This document shows positions 1 to 6,374 of a DNA stretch of 13,991 nt, piece by piece. The translations under genes and the position numbers were made by a program. A model generated the notes under the pieces. It was not told the DNA's origin and did not search any database. It saw only the letters and a list, made by a program, of their open reading frames with translations. Numbering within the stretch: the first letter of the stretch is position 1; the number at the start of each line of letters is the position of its first letter. This DNA comes from Tannerella sp. (lineage in GTDB: Bacteria > Bacteroidota > Bacteroidia > Bacteroidales > Tannerellaceae): the NCBI GenBank assembly GCA_031272655.1, contig JAISTJ010000029.1, positions 1 through 13,991 of the forward strand. Direction: 5' to 3'.

Positions 1-48
1 TGGCACCGACGACCGAGTAAAACACGGTATGAAGCCGCCATGCTCTGA
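1..48 (+). CDS. Possible C-terminal tail of an upstream gene (partial)
   Basis: Frame 1 is open from the left edge to a TGA at 46-48 and gives 15 residues ending in KTRYEAAML. The stop lies a few bases before the next small ORF, as in a tightly packed gene pair. Fifteen codons are too few to prove coding, and I recognise no family. If real, it would be the first gene of a two-gene unit with the small ORF that follows. Sequence to the left is needed. Confidence 0.2.
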   Translation, partial: WHRRPSKTRYEAAML

Positions 49-63
49 CGATATATGGAAACG

Positions 64-228
64 ATGAACAATAAAAAGAAAGATTTCGATTGCGTCGAGA
101 TGAAGAATGCAATTCAGGCTGCAATTTACGCCGAGACGAAGGATATGACCTATCCCCAGTTGCGGGCGCATATAGACAGAAGTCTGCAAAATGATTCATT
201 TTGGCACAGAATAAACAGAAACAGATGA
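64..228 (+). CDS. Small antitoxin-like protein, 54 aa, hypothetical
   Basis: A short ORF begins at ATG 64 (an in-frame ATG at 55 would add three residues) and ends at TGA 226-228. The N-terminal half reads KKKDFDCVEMKNAIQ, followed by an acidic/helical stretch and a basic tail. The FDxVEMK-x-x-IQ opening followed by ETKDMT resembles, from memory, very small proteins often encoded beside toxin genes in Bacteroidota, spirochaetes and clostridia. That assignment is unverified. I prefer the start at 64 because those relatives begin a few residues before the FDCVEMK motif. No toxin gene follows: the next ATG (225) opens only an 11-codon ORF, so any partner would lie to the left, where the edge cuts it off. 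Function is unknown, and the protein may be a remnant of a broken pair. Confidence 0.5.
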   Translation: MNNKKKDFDCVEMKNAIQAAIYAETKDMTYPQLRAHIDRSLQNDSFWHRINRNR

Positions 229-294
229 AGCAACGTATCTACAAACAGAGTACTAACTAACAACTTAATAAACAGAGTTATGGTATAAAACAGA

Positions 295-486
295 GCGCGG
301 CAGGGACGCGCATTTAGACATATTGAAAAGCGTTTAACGCGAGTTCTTGCTTATGAAATGTGAGAAGTTTCAAAAGTAAATACAAGAATGAGTAGTTGAC
401 GCTCGCCAAACGGCGGGCTTTACTTGTTTGTATTTACGGTATTTCTCACAACCTCATAAGCGGATAAAGAAAAGTCCGCTTTTTTT
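295..486 (+). ncRNA. Candidate structured RNA / leader with successive hairpins
   Basis: The gene-free stretch 229-538 contains a run of inverted repeats. GCGCG (295-299) pairs with CGCGC (307-311), and GCGT (330-333) with ACGC (337-340). A long imperfect hairpin then spans 349-461: GCTTATGA (349-356) with TCATAAGC (454-461), TGTGAGAA (359-366) with TTCTCACA (443-450), GTAAATACA (376-384) with TGTATTTAC (429-437), and GCTCGCC (401-407) with GGCGGGC (412-418, one G-T) around an AAAC loop. A terminator follows directly. Three AAACAGAG direct repeats (243, 270, 288) precede it. The structure suits an sRNA, an attenuating leader of the giant surface-protein gene, or a MITE-like palindromic element. 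I recognise no Rfam family and see no TAnnTTTG promoter just upstream. The 5' end is arbitrary. Confidence 0.4.
458..486 (+). terminator. Intrinsic terminator upstream of the giant surface-protein gene
   Basis: AAGCGGA (458-464) pairs perfectly with TCCGCTT (475-481) around a 10-nt A-rich loop, and is followed by a T run to 486. It lies 52 bp before the start at 539. Its first four bases also belong to the closing helix of the upstream long hairpin (454-461), so the two structures compete. It may end a transcript from the small upstream ORF, end an sRNA, or act as a conditional terminator. Confidence 0.75.
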
Positions 487-538
487 ATGCCCAAACCTGA
501 ACAACTACAGAATATAAACAATTAAAAATAAATATATT

Positions 539-3500
539 ATGAAGGAAAGTATGAGAATGAAAGCCGCTGAATACAGCGCAAGAGTTAGTGAGATGGAGAC
601 AAGAGACCATTCAAACGGGGCGAGTCCGAAAAGCCTTACGAGTAGGAACAACAATTCTCAAAAGCGCTGTATAGCGACGCTTCGCGCTTTACCGCTCGCA
701 TTGCTGCTCTTGGTGGCAGGCACAATTAAATCCTTTGCCCAGACGGATATAACATCCGCGTTTACAGACGCAAATTTCAAAGCGGAAGTATATACCCTGA
801 TTGGAAAACCCTCGTCCGCTCCGATTTTGGATACGGATGTGGCAGGTATCATTTATGTTGATGTAAACAGCATAAATATATCCAGCCTTGCAGGAATTGA
901 ATATTTTACGGCTTTGCAAACCTTGTATTGCTCTTCTAATCAACTCACGACATTGAATGTTTCAGGGTTAAGCAATTTGCAATACTTACGATGTTCTGGC
1001 AATCAACTCACGACATTGAATGTTTCAGGGTTAAGCAATTTGCAAGTCTTTGATTGCGAATATAATCAACTCACGACATTGAATGTATCAGGTTTAAGCA
1101 ATTTGCAATCCTTGTATTGCAATTGGAATCAACTTACGACATTGAATGTATCAGGGTTAAGCAATTTGCAACGCTTGGAATGCGTTAAGAATCAACTCAC
1201 GACATTGAATGTGTCAGGGTTAAGCAATTTGCAATACTTATATTGCTTTTATAATCAACTCACGACATTGAATGTATCAGGGTTAAGCAATTTGGTAAAC
1301 TTGGATTGCTATAATAATCAACTCACAACATTGAATGTTTCAGGCTTGAGCAATTTGCGATCCTTGTATTGCGTAAATAATCAACTCACGACATTGAATG
1401 TGTCAGGGTTAAGCAATTTGCAATACTTGGATTGCTATAATAATCAACTCACGACATTGAATGTGTCAGGGTTAAGCAATTTGGTAAACTTGGATTGCTA
1501 TAATAATCAACTCACAACATTGGATGTATCAGGTTTAAGCAATTTGCAACGGTTGTATTGCAATGATAATTATCTACAAGCCTATCCGACAGGGTACAAT
1601 TCATCTATTACGACTTCGTTTTTTTTTTCGCCTCAGTTGCAACTGATAACAAACATTACCGTTACGCCAAATACAGCGGTATATAAAGGCAATACTCAAC
1701 AATTTTCAGCAGCAGTAACTACCGCAATAAGCGTTCCCGATGATTTCAAAACGGTAACATGGAGTATTTCAGCACACTCGAGCGCAAGTACTGCCATAGA
1801 TGCAAACGGTTTGCTGACCGTAGGAGCAGACGAAACGGCAACCTCGCTGACCGTAACTGCAACATCCACATATACAACGGCTTCGACCACTAAGACAGGC
1901 TCTGTTACAGTAAGCGTTCTGCCTCCTGCCGTAACATCCGTCTCGGTATCTCCCACTACTGCTACGGTACAGTGCGGCGCAACACAGCAGTTTACGGAAA
2001 CGGTAGTTGCTGTAGGAGGCGCGTCTTCAACGGTAACTTGGTCAGTTACAGGCGGCGGCGCAGGGACTTCGATTGATGCAAGCGGGCTGCTGACCGTAGC
2101 GCTGACCGAAACGGCATCGTCGCTCACAGTTACGGCAACTTCAATCTTTGACCCAACCAAGAGCGCGACAGCAACCGTAACATTGACGCCTCCACCGCCG
2201 ACAGTTATCTCGGTGGCTGTCTCGCCATCTCCGGTAACAGTTCAAAAAGGTACGACGCAGCAATTTTCAGCAACAGTTACAGCCGTCGGTGGAGCGGCTA
2301 CTACAGTTACATGGTCAGTATCAGGCGGAAGTGCGGGTACTTCTATAGATGCAACAGGTTTGCTGACTGTGGCACCAACTGAAACAGCATCAACGCTAAC
2401 AGTTACAGCGACTTCAACTTTTGATACAGGTAAAAGCGGAACTTCAACAGTTACATTGACAACGGCAGCTCCGGCAGTTATTTCGGTAGCTGTCTCGCCG
2501 TCTCCGGCAACCGTTCAAAAAGGTACAACACAACAATTTTCAGCAACAGTTACAGCCGTTGGTGGGGCAGCTACTACCGTGACTTGGTCAGTATCAGGTG
2601 GAAGTGCAGGTACTTCTATAGATGCAACCGGTTTGCTGACTGTGGCGGCAACGGAAACAGCATCAACGTTGACAGTTACAGCGACTTCAACTTTTGATAC
2701 AGGTAAAAGCGGAACTTCTACAGTTACATTGACAACGGCGGCTCCGGCAGTTATTTCGGTGGCTGTCTCGCCGTCTCCGGTAACAGTTCAAAAAGGTACA
2801 ACACAACAATTTTCAGCAACAGTTACAGCCGTTGGTGGGGCGGCTACTACCGTGACTTGGTCAGTATCAGGTGGAAGTGCAGGTACTTCTATAGATGCAA
2901 CCGGTTTGCTTACTGTGGCACCAACAGAAACAGCATCAACGCTAACAGTTACAGCGACTTCTACATTTGATACAGGCAAAAGCGGAACTTCAACAGTTAC
3001 ACTGACAACGGCGGTTCCGGCAGTTATTTCGGTGGCTGTCTCGCCATCTCCGGCAACAGTTCAAAAAGGTACAACACAGCAATTTTCAGCAACAGTTACA
3101 GCCGTTGGTGGGGCGGCTACTACTGTAACTTGGTCAGTTTCAGGCGGAAGCGCAGGTACTTCTATAGATGCAACCGGTTTGCTGACTGTGGCGGCAACTG
3201 AAACAGCATCAACGCTAACAGTTACAGCAACATCAACATTTGATACAGGCAAAAGCGGAACTTCTACAGTTACACTGACAACGGCAGCTCCGGCAGTTAT
3301 TTCGGTGGCTGTCTCGCCATCTCCGGTAACAGTTCAAAAAGGTACGACGCAGCAATTTACAGAGACTGTTACAGCAGTTGGCGGCGCGGCAACGACAGTA
3401 ACATGGTCAGTTTCAGGCGGCGGCGCGGGGACTTCGATTGATGCAAGCGGGCTGTTGACAGTGGCAGCGACCGAAACGGCATCAACGCTTACCGTTACGG

Positions 3501-6214
3501 CTACCTCTACGACCGACCCGAGCAAAAGCGGAAATGCGTCTGTTACTTTGACAGCGGCGACTGCCGGTATAACATACAACGATAACGGCAGCACCTCAGG
3601 TACAACGCCCACAGACAATAATGCTTACATTCTCGGCACAACAGCTACCGTTTTAGACAAGGGCAATCTTGCAAAAACCGGCTATACGTTTATAGGATGG
3701 ACCACAACAGCCGCAGCGCCTGTAACTACTCAAACGGCCGAAAACGCATTAACGCTCATCCTGCCTAATGAAACGATAACCGTTAACAGCGCAATAACGC
3801 TATATGCTGTTTGGGCCGGAGATACTGACAGCAACGGTGTTCCTGACTACAAGCAGGTTACATTAAATTATGATAAAGGAATGGGCGCTACTGCAACAGG
3901 ATTTCCCCAATCAGAAGCTGTCATCGGAAACTCTACTATTACTTTAACAGATAGAGGTGTAAGATATACCGGATATGTTTTGTTGGGATGGAGTGAAGTC
4001 AAACTCCCGTTACAAAAGACGCCGGTTACTTCTGCCGTTGCAAGCCGGATTATTTTGTTGGGAGCTTCTTATAATGTGCCTGCCACAGCTACAACTTTGT
4101 ATGCCGTATGGGGAATTGATAATGATAGAAACGGGAAGTTTGATTACGAATCCTCCCTGCCGAGTTCGCAATCGAACGTTCGAAGCGCAAAGACAAACCA
4201 AAGCGAAGTGTTTGCGCCAAATGGCATTTCCCTTAGAAGAATTGAAGTTCCCGGCGACCTTCCCGCATGGAAAGACGATTTTGACAAACCGGCCGATAAT
4301 GACGCTGTTTATTATCCCGGATGCACTTACCGCCAGTTCGGATATAATCTGAACAGTATCAATCCATTATATAGATTAAAAGAACATGTATTATCGTTAT
4401 ATAACGGTTTTGACAGCAAGTATGCGTATATTGTCAATGAGGTGTCTTTGGTGGTTGAATACGGGGGAGTGTTGAAGGATGAAAGCATCACCGGAGGTAA
4501 GGATCAAAAAACTTTGAAAAAGATTGACATCACGACGGCAATGATTGCTGCAAGTCCCACTGTAATTTTTATAAGCGGCATTCCCACGCACGTAATTCCG
4601 GTTGAGGAAATACTCGACGCATATCCGTTCTCAATCAAGGCTGACGGAATCACCGAAGACGGCGTCGGCACAGTTAAAATCTATTTCACAGATCCTGCTA
4701 CCGGTAATTATTCCGCTATGACTGATTTTGTGGATGCTCAAGGCAGATTTATGGGCGCCGGTGGAACATCCGCCTGCACATGGCCCAAGCCGTTTATTGA
4801 CCCTGAAACAGGCGCCTATTCGGATGAGCTGACATTCACATTGAACCTCTATAACAATCCGGTTTTTGCGGATTCTATAATACGCCAATATACTGATCCG
4901 GACGGTTATCTAAAAGATATTGAGGTTATTAGCGGAACGCCCCTGAAGTACATGATGCGCAGTATTCAGGGCAAACCTTGGATTCGGGCTGATCTGCCGC
5001 TTACTCCGGATGAAATCTTTGTGATGGCAGACGCCGGTAGCATTTGTTTTAGGCAAATGGACGAGAACATCGGCGTTTTAGCCAACATGAAAGGTTATTA
5101 TTCATCCGACAGTTATGGATGGGATGCTTTAGGCACTTCAGACGGAGGTATAGCAGGAGTTTGGTACGAAGGAAACATATTAGATTCCATTTATCATGCA
5201 CGCTACGAAAATTTTAACCCCGGAGCCGGACGTTTCGCAGAAGAAGATCCCTTGACTATGTTCACCTTTATGGGGATTATACCCGGTCCGTTTGCATCTA
5301 TAAAGGATCATTACGAACAGGAATATCAGGCGCAATATGCTTCATATATCAGTATGGGCACCGACCCGCAAATAGCTGCAATATTTGCAAAATATAACGC
5401 ATTGCAGATTGTTGTTGATATATATGAAACATCAGTCTATTCTCCTGACAGTATTGTCGCCGGATTTTATTCGCCTCAAACAGCTGCTGCAGGCGCTTTG
5501 TTGGGCGCCGGACCCGGATATGGGGGTAGTGGCGGCGCTCTGTCACAAGTCGTTCCTGTTGCAATGATAGAAGCTCGCAGTGGGTTTCTGTTTCCTGATG
5601 ATAATTACTATGTTTGGGTCAACAGGCAGTTTGGCGAGAAGCTTATGAATACCGGTTTGCCGACCCCATCGCGTTGTCGCGAGACGATATGCTTGCAGTT
5701 TGCTTCTTATAATAGACCCGATATACAGCGTTGGATAGAGATTCTGCCTGTTCCCGAAGGAGTGAAAGCTAATCCCGTTGACGGCGTGAAACATTATGTT
5801 TCCGGGCATCAGGACTTCAAGTTCACACTCACTTTCCCCACTGTTGACAACCTGATGGTCAAAGCATTAGGATACTATTCCGGCATTAACGCCGAATTAA
5901 TCGGCGCCGACCTCGGCGGCGGCAAGTACGAATACACCATCCGGCAGGTAACAGAGCCATGGACAGTAACCGTATCTACCGAACAGGCAAGCAGCGGCAC
6001 AGGATTGGAGCAGATAGACGGCTACAGGGTATGGAGCTACCAGAATAAACTCTATATCTATGCCGAAGCGCCTGCAACAGCCGGCATCTATTCTATCAAC
6101 GGCATGCTCATAAAACAGGCAAAAGTTACCGCCGGTCTGACAACCATCACCCTCAACCGCGGAGTCTATATAGCCGAAATCAATAACAATCGCTTCAAGG
6201 TAATAATCAAGTAA
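539..6214 (+). CDS. Giant T9SS-secreted surface protein: LRR, Ig-like and InlB B-repeats
   Basis: The ORF encodes 1891 residues and is probably a surface adhesin or binding protein. A hydrophobic core at 50-63 and S-F-A before Gln68 indicate a signal peptide with an unusually long (about 49-residue) n-region; Met19 is an alternative start. Residues about 121-350 hold internalin/BspA-style leucine-rich repeats. Seven Ig-like Big_2-type domains of 91 residues start near 370, 464, 555, 646, 737, 828 and 919. Two Listeria-Bacteroides repeats (about 1008-1094 and 1105-1193) each end in LYAVW and are followed by Asp-rich loops (DTDSNGVPDYK from 1095, DNDRNGKFDYE from 1194) resembling thrombospondin-3 calcium sites. 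Residues about 1205-1810 match nothing I know. The last 60 or so residues form a type IX sorting domain (IYSINGMLIKQ, then L-x-x-GVYIAEI and a KVIIK end). The ligand is unknown. No promoter was recognised; a terminator and hairpin array lie upstream. Confidence 0.93.
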   Translation: MKESMRMKAAEYSARVSEMETRDHSNGASPKSLTSRNNNSQKRCIATLRALPLALLLLVAGTIKSFAQTDITSAFTDANFKAEVYTLIGKPSSAPILDTDVAGIIYVDVNSINISSLAGIEYFTALQTLYCSSNQLTTLNVSGLSNLQYLRCSGNQLTTLNVSGLSNLQVFDCEYNQLTTLNVSGLSNLQSLYCNWNQLTTLNVSGLSNLQRLECVKNQLTTLNVSGLSNLQYLYCFYNQLTTLNVSGLSNLVNLDCYNNQLTTLNVSGLSNLRSLYCVNNQLTTLNVSGLSNLQYLDCYNNQLTTLNVSGLSNLVNLDCYNNQLTTLDVSGLSNLQRLYCNDNYLQAYPTGYNSSITTSFFFSPQLQLITNITVTPNTAVYKGNTQQFSAAVTTAISVPDDFKTVTWSISAHSSASTAIDANGLLTVGADETATSLTVTATSTYTTASTTKTGSVTVSVLPPAVTSVSVSPTTATVQCGATQQFTETVVAVGGASSTVTWSVTGGGAGTSIDASGLLTVALTETASSLTVTATSIFDPTKSATATVTLTPPPPTVISVAVSPSPVTVQKGTTQQFSATVTAVGGAATTVTWSVSGGSAGTSIDATGLLTVAPTETASTLTVTATSTFDTGKSGTSTVTLTTAAPAVISVAVSPSPATVQKGTTQQFSATVTAVGGAATTVTWSVSGGSAGTSIDATGLLTVAATETASTLTVTATSTFDTGKSGTSTVTLTTAAPAVISVAVSPSPVTVQKGTTQQFSATVTAVGGAATTVTWSVSGGSAGTSIDATGLLTVAPTETASTLTVTATSTFDTGKSGTSTVTLTTAVPAVISVAVSPSPATVQKGTTQQFSATVTAVGGAATTVTWSVSGGSAGTSIDATGLLTVAATETASTLTVTATSTFDTGKSGTSTVTLTTAAPAVISVAVSPSPVTVQKGTTQQFTETVTAVGGAATTVTWSVSGGGAGTSIDASGLLTVAATETASTLTVTATSTTDPSKSGNASVTLTAATAGITYNDNGSTSGTTPTDNNAYILGTTATVLDKGNLAKTGYTFIGWTTTAAAPVTTQTAENALTLILPNETITVNSAITLYAVWAGDTDSNGVPDYKQVTLNYDKGMGATATGFPQSEAVIGNSTITLTDRGVRYTGYVLLGWSEVKLPLQKTPVTSAVASRIILLGASYNVPATATTLYAVWGIDNDRNGKFDYESSLPSSQSNVRSAKTNQSEVFAPNGISLRRIEVPGDLPAWKDDFDKPADNDAVYYPGCTYRQFGYNLNSINPLYRLKEHVLSLYNGFDSKYAYIVNEVSLVVEYGGVLKDESITGGKDQKTLKKIDITTAMIAASPTVIFISGIPTHVIPVEEILDAYPFSIKADGITEDGVGTVKIYFTDPATGNYSAMTDFVDAQGRFMGAGGTSACTWPKPFIDPETGAYSDELTFTLNLYNNPVFADSIIRQYTDPDGYLKDIEVISGTPLKYMMRSIQGKPWIRADLPLTPDEIFVMADAGSICFRQMDENIGVLANMKGYYSSDSYGWDALGTSDGGIAGVWYEGNILDSIYHARYENFNPGAGRFAEEDPLTMFTFMGIIPGPFASIKDHYEQEYQAQYASYISMGTDPQIAAIFAKYNALQIVVDIYETSVYSPDSIVAGFYSPQTAAAGALLGAGPGYGGSGGALSQVVPVAMIEARSGFLFPDDNYYVWVNRQFGEKLMNTGLPTPSRCRETICLQFASYNRPDIQRWIEILPVPEGVKANPVDGVKHYVSGHQDFKFTLTFPTVDNLMVKALGYYSGINAELIGADLGGGKYEYTIRQVTEPWTVTVSTEQASSGTGLEQIDGYRVWSYQNKLYIYAEAPATAGIYSINGMLIKQAKVTAGLTTITLNRGVYIAEINNNRFKVIIK
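938..1567 (+). repeat. Ten tandem 63-bp LRR-coding repeats
   Basis: Ten exactly 63-bp units start at 938, 1001, 1064, 1127, 1190, 1253, 1316, 1379, 1442 and 1505, each encoding 21 residues. The first 14 codons (NQLTTLNVSGLSNL) are nearly invariant and differ almost only at synonymous sites (GTT/GTA/GTG for Val, ACG/ACA for Thr, GGG/GGT/GGC for Gly); Asn to Asp in unit 10 is the one replacement. The last seven codons, with pattern x-x-L-x-C-x-x, vary freely and fall on the beta-strand face. Units 6 and 9 share an identical variable block. Copy number could vary between strains by slippage or recombination. Confidence 0.95.
2201..3565 (+). repeat. Five tandem 273-bp Ig-domain repeats, four nearly identical
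   Basis: The period is exactly 273 bp (91 codons): the same TTCAAAAAGG word occurs at 2241, 2514, 2787, 3060 and 3333. Units start at about 2201, 2474, 2747, 3020 and 3293. The first four are nearly identical; the fifth diverges after its first quarter (FTETV, GGGAG, TTDPSKSGN) and resembles the older domain at 1928-2200. Units alternate in type, PSPVTV with VAPTE (units 1 and 3) and PSPATV with VAATE (units 2 and 4). This suggests duplication of a two-domain, 546-bp block. Such near-identical DNA is prone to assembly collapse and copy-number change. Confidence 0.93.
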
Positions 6215-6220
6215 GTTGCC

Positions 6221-6249
6221 GTAATCGCGAGCGCAGCGAAGCAATCCAG
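6221..6249 (+). repeat. Dispersed palindromic-type repeat, half copy
   Basis: Just after the stop of the giant gene lies a copy of the repeat whose usual core is GCGAnCGnAGnGAAGCAA. Over 26 bases it matches the minus-strand copy inside the proline-catabolism gene at 21 positions. Only one arm is present: no TCGCAATGA-like inverted partner follows. It belongs to the class of intergenic repeats that translate as HCERSEAIQ when they fall in coding frames. It has no T run, so I do not call it a terminator. Confidence 0.6.
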
Positions 6250-6275
6250 TATATTTCTGATTTCCGATTAAAAAG

Positions 6276-6307
6276 TTTGGCGATCTGAAATAAACGGCTT
6301 ATCTTTG
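6276..6307 (+). promoter_or_regulatory. Bacteroides-type sigma-ABfr promoter for the rhamnosidase operon
   Basis: A TTTG -33 element (6276-6279) and a perfect TAnnTTTG -7 element (TATCTTTG, 6300-6307) are separated by 20 bp, within the usual spacing for Bacteroidota. Transcription should start near 6312-6316, giving a leader of about 60 nt before the ATG at 6375. Confidence 0.8.
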
Positions 6308-6317
6308 CAGTGTCAAA

Positions 6318-6363
6318 AATGAAGACAAATATGCAAATTCGCTTCTTTGTGTCTTCGTGTTAA
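6318..6363 (+). promoter_or_regulatory. 5' leader hairpin and 14-codon mini-ORF
   Basis: GAAGACA (6321-6327) pairs perfectly with TGTCTTC (6350-6356), extended by a G-T and an A-T pair, around a 22-nt loop. The same stretch contains a 14-codon ORF (ATG 6319 to TAA 6361-6363, MKTNMQIRFFVSSC) ending 11 bases before the rhamnosidase start. The hairpin may simply protect the 5' end of the mRNA. Whether the mini-ORF is translated is unknown. Confidence 0.3.
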
Positions 6364-6374
6364 ACAATAAAACG

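Noticed and set aside
349..461. Retron or diversity-generating retroelement RNA
   Set aside because: The flanking inverted repeats suggested an msr/msd, but no reverse transcriptase, template/variable repeat pair or accessory gene is present; the following gene is the LRR surface protein.
660..715. Possible degenerate copy of the palindromic repeat in the signal-peptide coding region
   Set aside because: GC-rich words similar to the repeat core occur (GCTTCGCGC, CGCTCGCA), but spacing differs and the match is too weak to separate from chance.
938..1567. Regular 42-bp conserved / 21-bp variable pattern resembling a CRISPR array
   Set aside because: The units are in one open frame, encode classic leucine-rich repeats with synonymous drift in the conserved part, and lie inside a secreted protein; no cas genes are present.
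1696..3618. Minus-strand open frames opposite the Ig repeats (up to 154 codons)
   Set aside because: They are Val/Thr/Ala-rich mirrors of the repeated plus-strand codons, recur with the 273-bp period, and have no recognisable domain.
3975..4352. Plus-strand 125-codon frame inside the giant gene
   Set aside because: It lies out of frame within continuous coding sequence of the surface protein, and its product looks like nothing known.
6357..6374. GTG start at 6357 for the rhamnosidase
   Set aside because: The ATG at 6375 gives a standard lipoprotein signal peptide with Cys at position 16; the extension has no support.
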